Part shown: positions 9,466 through 17,110 of the stretch, piece after piece
How the letters are laid out: each line of letters starts with the position of its first letter
How positions within the stretch are numbered: the first letter of the stretch is position 1
From: Acinetobacter sichuanensis
GTDB taxonomy: Bacteria; Pseudomonadota; Gammaproteobacteria; Pseudomonadales; Moraxellaceae
NCBI RefSeq assembly: GCF_003024515.2
Contig: NZ_PYIX02000006.1
Span: forward strand, 62,001-126,000
Length of the DNA stretch: 64,000 bases
Direction: 5' to 3'
Notes under the pieces: model-generated
The model's database searches: none
What the model was told of the DNA's origin: nothing
What the model saw: only the letters and a program-made list of their open reading frames with translations
Translations under genes and position numbers: made by a program

Positions 9466-9768
9466 GCGTTTACCTGCTATGTCTTTGCTAATTTCATTAT
9501 TGTTTTAATAATAAAATGTGTTTCACTCGATTGTTCAGTTCTTCTATGTAAATGGTATTTTAATCATCTGTTTTTATATAATAATTATTCGTATATCTAT
9601 AGCAGATTTGTATATAAATGAAGCTAAATTTTAAAAATCACTTTTCTAAAAAAAGAATATACAATCCATTTTTTATTCATTTTAAGAATATAAAAAAGCA
9701 TTATATTGAGCCTAAATATTTTCAATAAATTCTGAAATAACATTTTAAGAATTTGATCAAGGTGAACC
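9466..9768. promoter_or_regulatory. divergent promoter region of the encapsulin sulfur locus
   Basis: 303 bp of very AT-rich sequence between the divergent serine acetyltransferase and rhodanese genes. It must hold both promoters. An exact 12-bp direct repeat, CATTTTAAGAAT, occurs at 9678-9689 and 9741-9752, start to start 63 bp, so both copies lie on the same helix face. No clear -35/-10 pair could be picked with confidence. A LysR-type (CysB-like) site would be plausible from function, but none is identified. Confidence 0.5.
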
Positions 9769-10257
9769 ATGACTAGCGCAACTCAAATTAATACCATCCA
9801 ATTAGATGAACAAAAAGTCAAACAAATTTTGACTGAAGCTAAACAGCGCGCAGAAGATCATTATCTAGAGTTTACTGGCACTGTTTTACCACACGAAGCT
9901 TGGGCATTATTTCAATCAGATCTTGCTGTTATTGTTGATGTTCGTACAAATGAAGAACGCAAATTTGTAGGTTATGTTGAGGACACCATACACATTCCTT
10001 GGGCAACAGGTACAGCATTAAATCGTAATCCACGTTTTGCCAAAGAACTCGAAAATAAAGTCGGGAAGGATAAAATTATTCTGCTACTTTGCCGTAGTGG
10101 AAAGCGCTCAGCTGCTGCTGCAAATGTCGCTTTTAATGCAGGATTTGAAAATATTTACAATATTGAACAAGGTTTTGAAGGCGATCTTGATGAAAATAAT
10201 CATCGTGGTGCTTTCAATGGTTGGCGTTTTCATGACCTACCTTGGAGACAAGAATAA
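9769..10257 (+). CDS. rhodanese-like sulfurtransferase of the encapsulin locus
   Basis: 162 aa. An N-terminal helical stretch (about 1-45) precedes a single rhodanese domain. VDVRTNEERKFVG starts the fold and the active-site loop CRSGKRS holds the catalytic Cys108, which carries a persulfide. It moves sulfane sulfur between donors and acceptors. In family 2A encapsulin loci a rhodanese is a recurring partner of the shell and desulfurase. The start ATG has AAGGTGAACC upstream. The encapsulin gene begins 246 bp downstream, a gap with a 14-bp inverted repeat. Confidence 0.92.
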   Translation: MTSATQINTIQLDEQKVKQILTEAKQRAEDHYLEFTGTVLPHEAWALFQSDLAVIVDVRTNEERKFVGYVEDTIHIPWATGTALNRNPRFAKELENKVGKDKIILLLCRSGKRSAAAANVAFNAGFENIYNIEQGFEGDLDENNHRGAFNGWRFHDLPWRQE

Positions 10258-10285
10258 TTTGCACTTTTTGGAATAAGCTTAGCAT

Positions 10286-10344
10286 TTTACTTCACAAAAG
10301 TTCATTTTTTAATCATAAAAAATTAGAAGATTTTGTGAAGTAAA
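10286..10344. repeat. 14-bp perfect inverted repeat between rhodanese and encapsulin genes
   Basis: TTTACTTCACAAAA at 10286-10299 is mirrored exactly at 10331-10344 with a 31-nt spacer. The spacer itself can fold (ATTTTTT facing AAAAAAT). No T-run follows the right arm, so it is not a plain terminator. It could be a large mRNA hairpin, an attenuator or a regulator site that sets shell and cargo expression apart from the rhodanese. Confidence 0.85.
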
Positions 10345-10503
10345 TCTACTAGATTATTCATTCAGCATGACAGCTTTAAAATGAAAAAAATAAAAGATTG
10401 ATTCAAATTAAAACTGATACAAAGGAGAACACAGGGACATTTTATCTAACATATTCATACTTATTAAAAAACAAACACATTTACAAATACATCAGGATTT
10501 ACC

Positions 10504-11436
10504 ATGGCTAAAAACCAAGATACACCACGCCAAGCATTAAATGACCTAGCAGCTCGTCAACTTGCCAATGCAACAAAAACTGTCCCACAACTATCAACAA
10601 TTACGCCGCGATGGTTGACACATCTATTACAATGGACACCTGTAGAAGCTGGTATTTACCGAGTAAATAAAGTTAGTAATACCGATGATATTCAAGTGGC
10701 ATGTACACAACGTGATGAAGCAACCTTGCCACAAACTTTTGTAGACTATGAAGTTAATCCACGTGAATATTTTTTAAATGGTGTTTCAACTGTTTTAGAT
10801 ATTCATACTCGTGTTTCTGACTTATATAGCAGCCCACATGATCAAATTAAAGAACAACTACGTTTAACTATTGAAACCATCAAAGAACGTCAAGAAAGTG
10901 AACTGATCAATAATCCTGAGTATGGCTTATTAGCAAGTGTTGCCGATGGACAACGTATTTCAACACTCACAGGTGCGCCTACACCAGATGACTTGGATGA
11001 TCTACTACGTAAAGTATGGAAAGAACCTGGCTTTTTCTTAGCGCACCCAGATGCAATTGCTGCTTTTGGTCGTGAATGTACGCGTCGTGGTGTTCCACCT
11101 CCAACTGTAAGTCTTTTTGGTTCTCAATTCATCACTTGGCGTGGTATTCCACTGATCCCTTCAAATAAAATTCCTGTAGAAGATGGTAAAACTAAAATCA
11201 TCTTGCTGCGTGTAGGTGAAAAACGTCAAGGTGTAGTTGGTCTATTCCAACCAGGTCTAGCAGGTGAACAAGCGCCTGGCTTATCTGTGCGTTTTATGGG
11301 CATCAATCGTAATGCTATTGCCTCTTATCTCATTTCTCTATATTGCTCTTTAGCTGTATTAACAGAAGATGCTTTGGCTGTACTTGAAGATGTGGAGGTT
11401 GATAAATACCATGACTATCCAACAACTTACAAGTAA
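10504..11436 (+). CDS. family 2A encapsulin shell protein (SrpI type)
   Basis: 310 aa. HK97-fold protein that self-assembles into an icosahedral nanocompartment. Recognised by the family 2A pattern: an N-terminal arm (LAARQLANATKTVPQLSTITPRWL, residues ~15-38), then the WTPVEAGIYRVNKV strand, an E-loop region and the C-terminal A-domain with RGIPLIPSNKIP and GLSVRFMGINRNAIASYLISLY. It lacks the cyclic-nucleotide-binding insert of family 2B. The ribosome site is CAGGA, 6 nt before the ATG. The 3' end overlaps the cargo gene by 26 nt. Although the fold is that of phage capsids, no phage gene is adjacent and the neighbours are sulfur enzymes. Confidence 0.93.
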   Translation: MAKNQDTPRQALNDLAARQLANATKTVPQLSTITPRWLTHLLQWTPVEAGIYRVNKVSNTDDIQVACTQRDEATLPQTFVDYEVNPREYFLNGVSTVLDIHTRVSDLYSSPHDQIKEQLRLTIETIKERQESELINNPEYGLLASVADGQRISTLTGAPTPDDLDDLLRKVWKEPGFFLAHPDAIAAFGRECTRRGVPPPTVSLFGSQFITWRGIPLIPSNKIPVEDGKTKIILLRVGEKRQGVVGLFQPGLAGEQAPGLSVRFMGINRNAIASYLISLYCSLAVLTEDALAVLEDVEVDKYHDYPTTYK

Positions 11437-13351
11437 TTTACCTTCTACTGATGCTGCATCTGCAACCGCAGATGCACCGATTAGTGAATCGGTTATTGCA
11501 CAATTGGCAGCAGAGTTTTTCTCTGCTTTGCCAAAGCAAAACGCACATGGTTTAAACTTAGATTTACCTGAGCATGCAGCACCAAGTATCAGCCACCCAC
11601 CACAACCAAAGGATCCTATTGCGGCTTTGAGTGGACGCATTCCTGCTGTAGTGCAACAAAGTAGCCTTAACCCTAATTCTACTCAACGCTTGGCTGATCC
11701 AACTGCAGATCATCCTGAACGTCGTATTTTGTCTTCATCACCTGTGATTGGTGGCGCGCATAATCCTGATCCTTCAGCATTATTTAATCGTATTCATTTA
11801 CCTTCAGGCGCAAGTGAAGTACCGCAAGCATCACCCACGCTTGCAAACGATGTATCAGGACAATCAGCTTATTACTTTTTAGACATTCCAAAACCTGATT
11901 CATTACAAACGAGTCAGTCTGGTGATGTTTTGCGTAACCCTTTTGCTTTTGATGATTATCATGTTGTTGATGACCATCAACTTCAAGGTTTACTCAAAGA
12001 TCGTAATGATAAACCTGTAACAACTGAATCGGGCTATTACTTCACAGCAACGCCTCAGTTAGATCAATCTCAATTTAAACGTGATCAAGATTTACAAATC
12101 CCAACGACAACACAAAATTATCAACCCATTGATATTTTGCAAATCCGACGTGATTTTCCAATCTTACAAGAACGTGTAAATGGCAAACAGTTGATCTGGC
12201 TAGACAATGCTGCAACAACACATAAACCACAAGCTGTGATTGATCGTATTTCATATTTTTATCAACATGAAAACTCGAACATTCACCGTGCTGCACATGA
12301 GTTAGCTGCACGTGCAAGTGATGCTTATGAACATGCACGTGATGTTGTTGCCCGTTTTATTGGCTCTCCTTCTGCACAAAATATTGTGTTTGTTCGAGGG
12401 ACAACAGAAGGCATTAACTTAATTGCAAAATCATGGGGCAAACAAAATATTGGTGCTGGAGATGAAATCATCGTTTCAAATCTTGAACATCATGCCAATA
12501 TCGTGCCATGGTTTCAGTTGACCAAAGAAACAGGCGCTAAACTTCGCGTTATCCCAGTAGATGATACAGGTCAAATTCGCATTGATGAGTTTGTGAAATT
12601 ACTCAATCCAAGAACCAAACTGGTGGCAATTACACAAGTTTCTAATGCTTTGGGTACCGTAACACCGACTCAAGAAATCATTGCACTTGCACATGCGGCA
12701 GGTGTCCGTGTCTTGATTGATGGTGCGCAATCTGTTTCGCATATGCCAACCAATGTGACTGCTTTAGATGCTGACTTCTTTGTGTTCTCTGGACATAAAG
12801 TCTTTGGTCCTACAGGTATTGGTGCTGTTTATGCCAAATCTGAATTACTTGACACTATGCCTGTTTGGGAAGGTGGCGGTAATATGATTCAAGATGTGAC
12901 TTTTGAAAATGTAATCTACCAACCTGCACCGAATAAGTTTGAGGCAGGAACTGGAAATATTGCAGACGCAGTTGGTCTGGGTGCAGCACTTGAATATGTA
13001 GAAAGCATTGGTATCCATAATATTGCACGTTATGAACATGACTTGCTTGAATATGGTCAACATGCGCTACAAAGCGTTTCAGGTTTAAGATTAATTGGTA
13101 CAGCTTTGAACAAAGCCAGTGTCATGTCATTTACCTTAGCAGGTTATGAAACTGAAGAAGTGGGTAAAGTTTTAAATCAATACGGAATAGCAGTTCGTAC
13201 AGGGCATCACTGTGCGCAGCCAATCTTGCGCCGTTTTGGTGTAGAACGTACGGTACGTCCTTCTCTAGCGTTTTATAACACCACTGAGGAAATTGATTTA
13301 TTGGTTTCAGTCTTGCATCAACTTAGACGAGCAAAACCATATAAATCTTAA
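11411..13351 (+). CDS. encapsulin cargo: group II (SufS-type) cysteine desulfurase with disordered N-terminal loading domain
   Basis: 646 aa from the ATG at 11411, which has GGAGG upstream. Residues ~238-646 are a complete SufS-type desulfurase. The PLP lysine is K463 in SGHKVFG and the catalytic cysteine is C601 in RTGHHCAQP. The 138-residue spacing equals that of E. coli SufS (K226, C364). It converts cysteine to alanine and leaves a persulfide. Residues 1-237 are low-complexity, rich in Pro, Ser, Asp and Gln, with a short predicted helix (ISESVIAQLAAEFFSAL, ~25-40). The pattern S-[AG]-YYF-xxx-P occurs twice, at 152-160 and 207-215. Such an extension targets family 2A cargo into the shell. 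The start overlaps the shell gene by 26 nt, so translation is probably coupled. A longer frame opening at 11369 is less likely. Confidence 0.95.
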   Translation: MTIQQLTSNLPSTDAASATADAPISESVIAQLAAEFFSALPKQNAHGLNLDLPEHAAPSISHPPQPKDPIAALSGRIPAVVQQSSLNPNSTQRLADPTADHPERRILSSSPVIGGAHNPDPSALFNRIHLPSGASEVPQASPTLANDVSGQSAYYFLDIPKPDSLQTSQSGDVLRNPFAFDDYHVVDDHQLQGLLKDRNDKPVTTESGYYFTATPQLDQSQFKRDQDLQIPTTTQNYQPIDILQIRRDFPILQERVNGKQLIWLDNAATTHKPQAVIDRISYFYQHENSNIHRAAHELAARASDAYEHARDVVARFIGSPSAQNIVFVRGTTEGINLIAKSWGKQNIGAGDEIIVSNLEHHANIVPWFQLTKETGAKLRVIPVDDTGQIRIDEFVKLLNPRTKLVAITQVSNALGTVTPTQEIIALAHAAGVRVLIDGAQSVSHMPTNVTALDADFFVFSGHKVFGPTGIGAVYAKSELLDTMPVWEGGGNMIQDVTFENVIYQPAPNKFEAGTGNIADAVGLGAALEYVESIGIHNIARYEHDLLEYGQHALQSVSGLRLIGTALNKASVMSFTLAGYETEEVGKVLNQYGIAVRTGHHCAQPILRRFGVERTVRPSLAFYNTTEEIDLLVSVLHQLRRAKPYKS

Positions 13352-13368
13352 TTTTTTATCCAATCATC

Positions 13369-13405
13369 ATCACATGCTTAATTCATTAGGCATGTGATTT
13401 TGTCA
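13369..13405 (+). terminator. terminator of the encapsulin operon
   Basis: ATCACATGC / GCATGTGAT stem, extendable into the 12-nt loop (TAA facing TTA), followed by a T-rich tract. It closes the rhodanese-encapsulin-desulfurase unit. Confidence 0.8.
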
Positions 13406-13559
13406 TTTCTTTTTTATAAAATCTTTTATAACAACGCTTTTGTCACAACTTTCCTAGTCACTAAAACACACTTAGGCTATTTCATATTAACAATCAAACG
13501 CTTGAGTTTACACTTTCAAAAGTTACACTTGATAAAAATTTATCACATTTTAAAAGCTT

Positions 13560-14360
13560 ATGTTTTCAATCAAAAAAATCTTAATTCTTTGTGGATTACT
13601 AACAAGCACGCAAATTTTTGCTCTACCACAAGACTCGCGCCGTGCAGGTGGCATCGCGGTGATCCCACTTTCACAAAATATTTCTGAAGTAAAATATAAA
13701 GATCAACCGATTTTAATCACGCAACCCAATACTCAACGTTATGCAATTTTTGGTATACCACTTTCTACCCCTGTAGGCTCATTAGAACTACAAACCAATG
13801 CTCAACCCATTCAAATTGAAGTGAAGCCTTATAAATATGCAGAACAACGCTTGAATGTTAAAAATCAAGATTATGTCAATCCGCAGCAAGAACAACTTGA
13901 CCGTTATGCGATAGAAGCCAAAGAACAAAATGACATTTATACCTCATTCAGCCCTGCACAATTTTCTGATTTTCCAAACTTTATACGTCCAACTGCTGGA
14001 AAATTTAGTAACTCTTTTGGGCGCAAACGTTTCTTTAATGGTGAAGAACGCGCACCACATTCAGGCTTAGACATTCCTGCACCTGTAGGACAGAAAGTGG
14101 TTGCTCCAGCATCTGGTGTTGTCGTCGGGGTTGGTGACTATTTCTTTAATGGTCAAACTGTTTTAGTTGATCATGGGCAAGGCTTGATCAGTATGTTTTG
14201 CCACTTAAGTAAAATTAATGTTGTAAAAGGACAGAAATTAACGCAAGGCGAGGTTTTAGGCTTAGTTGGTAAAACAGGTCGTGTAACAGGTCCACATTTA
14301 CACTGGGGAATGAGTTTGAATAACGCTCGAGTTGATCCGCAATTATTTTTAAATCAATAA
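13560..14360 (+). CDS. secreted M23 family metallopeptidase (LytM domain)
   Basis: 266 aa. A signal peptide ends near residue 21 (TQIFALPQ). After a beta-rich N-terminal region (25-130) comes a LytM/M23 domain with all zinc and catalytic motifs: HSGLD (HxxxD), MFCHL and HLHWG (HxH). It should cleave peptidoglycan cross-links in the periplasm. It follows the encapsulin terminator by ~160 bp and is a separate unit. An overlapping plus-strand frame starting at 13394 was disregarded as non-coding. Confidence 0.9.
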   Translation: MFSIKKILILCGLLTSTQIFALPQDSRRAGGIAVIPLSQNISEVKYKDQPILITQPNTQRYAIFGIPLSTPVGSLELQTNAQPIQIEVKPYKYAEQRLNVKNQDYVNPQQEQLDRYAIEAKEQNDIYTSFSPAQFSDFPNFIRPTAGKFSNSFGRKRFFNGEERAPHSGLDIPAPVGQKVVAPASGVVVGVGDYFFNGQTVLVDHGQGLISMFCHLSKINVVKGQKLTQGEVLGLVGKTGRVTGPHLHWGMSLNNARVDPQLFLNQ

Positions 14361-14533
14361 AACTTAAGCTATTTGCGCATATTTAAGGGAAAACTGAAGA
14401 TCAGACACATTTTGTAATAATTTTAATTGATATTTTTTCAATTTAAATAAATTTAGTGATTTTCATCAATTTTTTAAGATTAAATGTTGATGTATACACT
14501 CGGAATTAAACTGAAAATCTATCAATTTCGAAC

Positions 14534-14567
14534 AAAAAAAAGCCAAAATGTTTTTGGCTTTTTTTTT
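14534..14567 (-). terminator. bidirectional terminator after the OsmC gene
   Basis: AAAAAAAAGCCAAAA facing TTTTGGCTTTTTTTT, adjacent to the OsmC stop on the minus strand; poly-A and poly-T flanks allow both directions. Confidence 0.85.
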
Positions 14568-14575
14568 ATTGTATT

Positions 14576-14998
14576 TTATTCTGCTGCAATAATTTCAAAA
14601 TCATGGCTGATCACAACACCACCATCTGACAGCATTTTACTTGCAGAACAGTACTTTTCAGCAGAAAGTTCAACTGCTTTAGCTACTTGTTTTTCCTTTA
14701 CATCACGTCCAGTCACCACAAAATGTAAATGAATTTTAGTAAAAACTGCTGGGATTGTATCTGCACGATCAGCCTTGAGCTGACATACAACACCTGTCAC
14801 ATCTTGGCGAGATTTTTTTAATATAGTCACAATATCAAAAGAAGCACAGCCACCAAGTCCCATTAATATCAGTTCCATGGGACGTGGTCCACGGTTTTCT
14901 CCGCCATATTCAGCAGAACCATCCATAACAACCTGATGTCCACTTTCCGATTTTGCTTCAAAAGCAACATTCTCTAACCAATGTACGCTAGTTTGCAT
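14576..14998 (-). CDS. OsmC family protein, YhfA type
   Basis: 140 aa. Two cysteines, C51 (GLGGCASFD) and C117 (EKYCSAS), match the redox-active pair of the OsmC/Ohr superfamily, thiol peroxidases acting on organic hydroperoxides. The YhfA branch has no firmly set substrate. The gene is divergent from the Crp homologue, the same arrangement as yhfA-crp in E. coli, which supports orthology of both. The start ATG is preceded by TAGGTAG. Confidence 0.88.
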   Translation of the reverse strand: MQTSVHWLENVAFEAKSESGHQVVMDGSAEYGGENRGPRPMELILMGLGGCASFDIVTILKKSRQDVTGVVCQLKADRADTIPAVFTKIHLHFVVTGRDVKEKQVAKAVELSAEKYCSASKMLSDGGVVISHDFEIIAAE

Positions 14999-15148
14999 TG
15001 CAACTACCTAAAAAAAGCTATAAATTTACAGTGTACCTGTACACTAGCATAAAATGAGTTGATAAGGAATTTCATCTCTTACGCTTCTATGTGACGAGTT
15101 CAATTTAGATTTATGATCTAGTTATTATCCAATTTGGAATTTTTTAGC

Positions 15149-15853
15149 ATGTCTTCTAATTTAGCACAACTTAGTACAGATGCTTTGTCTCCTGGGCAAC
15201 TGCCAGAATCTGTCAAAGCATTACTCAAGCGTGCTCACATCAATCGTTTTCCGAAACGTACGACTATTGTTGATGCGGGTTCAGAGTCAAAATCACTGTA
15301 TTTAATTTTAAAGGGATCGGTATCAATCATTTTACGTGAAGACGATGACCGTGAAATTGTAGTTGCTTACCTTAATCCAGGAGATTTCTTCGGGGAAATG
15401 GGGTTATTTGAACAAAATCCTCAACGTACTGCTGAAGTAAGAACTCGTGATGTTTGTGAAATTGCTGAAATCTCATATGAGAATTTCCATGAAATCAGCA
15501 AACAATATCCTGACTTAAGTTATGCTGTGTTTGCACAATTGGTCAGACGTTTAAAAAATACCACGCGCAAAGTAACAGATCTGGCATTTATTGATGTTTC
15601 TGGTCGTATTGCACGTTGTTTAATTGATCTTTCAGCGCAGCCTGAAGCCATGATTTTACCAAATGGTCGTCAGATCCGCATTACACGTCAAGAAATTGGT
15701 CGTATTGTGGGTTGCTCACGTGAAATGGTCGGTCGTGTTCTAAAAACACTTGAAGAACAAGGCATGATTGAAACAGATGGTAAAGCCATTCTGATTTTTG
15801 ATGTATCTTTAGAAGAATCTTCATATAATGAAGATGAACATGATGATGAATAA
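15149..15853 (+). CDS. cAMP-receptor-type regulator (Crp/Vfr)
   Basis: 234 aa from ATG 15149; a TTG-initiated frame 15 nt earlier is less likely. The N-terminal cyclic-nucleotide-binding domain (~25-140) has the phosphate cassette FFGEMGLFEQNPQRTAEV, with the Arg-Thr pair that contacts cAMP in Crp (Arg-Ser/Thr). A long dimer helix follows, then a C-terminal HTH with ITRQEIGRIVGCSREMVGRVLKTL, the Crp recognition helix pattern, so it should bind TGTGA-type sites. Closest in kind to Vfr of Pseudomonas. It ends with an acidic tail and a clean terminator. Confidence 0.93.
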   Translation: MSSNLAQLSTDALSPGQLPESVKALLKRAHINRFPKRTTIVDAGSESKSLYLILKGSVSIILREDDDREIVVAYLNPGDFFGEMGLFEQNPQRTAEVRTRDVCEIAEISYENFHEISKQYPDLSYAVFAQLVRRLKNTTRKVTDLAFIDVSGRIARCLIDLSAQPEAMILPNGRQIRITRQEIGRIVGCSREMVGRVLKTLEEQGMIETDGKAILIFDVSLEESSYNEDEHDDE

Positions 15854-15874
15854 TTAATTTATATTTTTCATTTT

Positions 15875-15902
15875 AAAAGCAAATCTTCGGATTTGCTTTT
15901 TT
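15875..15902 (+). terminator. terminator after crp/vfr
   Basis: 11-bp AAAAGCAAATC / GATTTGCTTTT stem capped by a stable TTCG tetraloop, with a T-run. Confidence 0.92.
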
Positions 15903-16003
15903 ATGTGTAACTCTTGTGACTCTCCGTTGAGCTATAAAAATAATTGATTCAAGATAGAAATGTAACACTCATACTTTAACGATAATACTTAAGGATCATC
16001 TCA

Positions 16004-17053
16004 ATGAAATATAATCCACTAGGTCAATCAGGTATTGAAGTTCCTGAAATTTGTTTAGGTACCATGACCTTTGGTGAACAAAATACCCAAGCTGAAGCTT
16101 TTGAGCAGCTCGCTTATGCTTTAGATCAAGGTTTGTATTTTTGGGACACCGCAGAAATGTATCCTGTACCGCCCAAACCTGAAACACAAGGTGCAACTGA
16201 AGAAATTATTGGACAATGGATTGCACAAAATGGACAACGCGATAAGCTATTTATTGCTTCAAAAATTGCAGGTCCACAACAAGGTGGCAGCCATATCCGA
16301 GATGGGCATACGAAGTTTATTGAAAGTGAAATTGCATCAGCTATAGATGGCTCTTTAAAGCGTTTACAGACAGATTATATTGACTTATATCAGTTACATT
16401 GGCCACAACGTGCGACGAATTTCTTTGGCACATTAGGTTATGGCAATAAACAAGCACAACAAAATATTGACATTACGCCTTTAGAGCAAACATTAGAAGC
16501 ACTCAGTAAAGAAGTCCAAAAAGGTCGTATTCGTCATATTGGCTTGTCAAACGAAACCCCTTGGGGAACCTTAAAATTTTTACATTTAGCTGAAAAATTA
16601 GGTTTGGAAAAGATTGTCAGTGTGCAAAATCCGTATAGCTTGCTCAACCGTACTTATGAAGTTGGTATGTCGGAAATTGCACAGCATGAAAATATTGGCT
16701 TATTGGCTTATTCACCTTTGGCTTTTGGATATCTAACAGGTAAGTTCCGTCATGGTGCCCGTCCTGCTGATACCCGTATTACTTTATTTAGTCGCTTTAG
16801 CCGTTATAGTAACCCTGAAAGTGAATGGGCAATTGAGCAATATGCATTGCTTGCTGAAAAGCATGGTTTAAGTCTGACACAATTAGCATTGGCTTTTATT
16901 AAGCAACAATTTTTTGTGACCAGTACCATTATTGGAGCAACAAACTTAAACCAACTGAAAGAAAATATTGCAGCTTTTGATCTGATTTTATCTGATGAAA
17001 TTTTACAAGGTATTGAAGATATTCACCGTCAACAACCTAATCCTGCGCCTTAA
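16004..17053 (+). CDS. aldo/keto reductase, Tas family
   Basis: 349 aa TIM-barrel NADP(H) oxidoreductase. The pattern GTMTFGEQNT, then DTAEMYPVPPKPETQG, is characteristic of Tas. The AKR tetrad is present: Asp and Tyr in DTAEMY, Lys in ASKIAGP, His in LHWP. Probable carbonyl reductase in the cytoplasm; the natural substrate is unknown. An AAGGATCATCTCA ribosome site precedes the ATG. It is flanked by terminators or convergent genes, so it is monocistronic. Confidence 0.9.
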   Translation: MKYNPLGQSGIEVPEICLGTMTFGEQNTQAEAFEQLAYALDQGLYFWDTAEMYPVPPKPETQGATEEIIGQWIAQNGQRDKLFIASKIAGPQQGGSHIRDGHTKFIESEIASAIDGSLKRLQTDYIDLYQLHWPQRATNFFGTLGYGNKQAQQNIDITPLEQTLEALSKEVQKGRIRHIGLSNETPWGTLKFLHLAEKLGLEKIVSVQNPYSLLNRTYEVGMSEIAQHENIGLLAYSPLAFGYLTGKFRHGARPADTRITLFSRFSRYSNPESEWAIEQYALLAEKHGLSLTQLALAFIKQQFFVTSTIIGATNLNQLKENIAAFDLILSDEILQGIEDIHRQQPNPAP

Positions 17054-17110
17054 CTGAAAGACAACATTGCCCCTAATCATTGGATTTGGGGCACTCTCTA
17101 AAATGAGGGA

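Noticed and set aside
10504..11436. Phage major capsid protein
   Set aside because: The fold is shared with phage capsids, but there are no portal, terminase or tail genes nearby and the fused context is desulfurase, rhodanese and serine acetyltransferase, matching family 2A encapsulin loci.
14484..14732. 82-codon plus-strand frame after the M23 peptidase gene
   Set aside because: Crosses a strong bidirectional terminator and runs antisense to the OsmC gene.
15134..15148. TTG start for the Crp/Vfr gene
   Set aside because: The ATG at 15149 gives the usual N-terminus; the extra residues are not typical.
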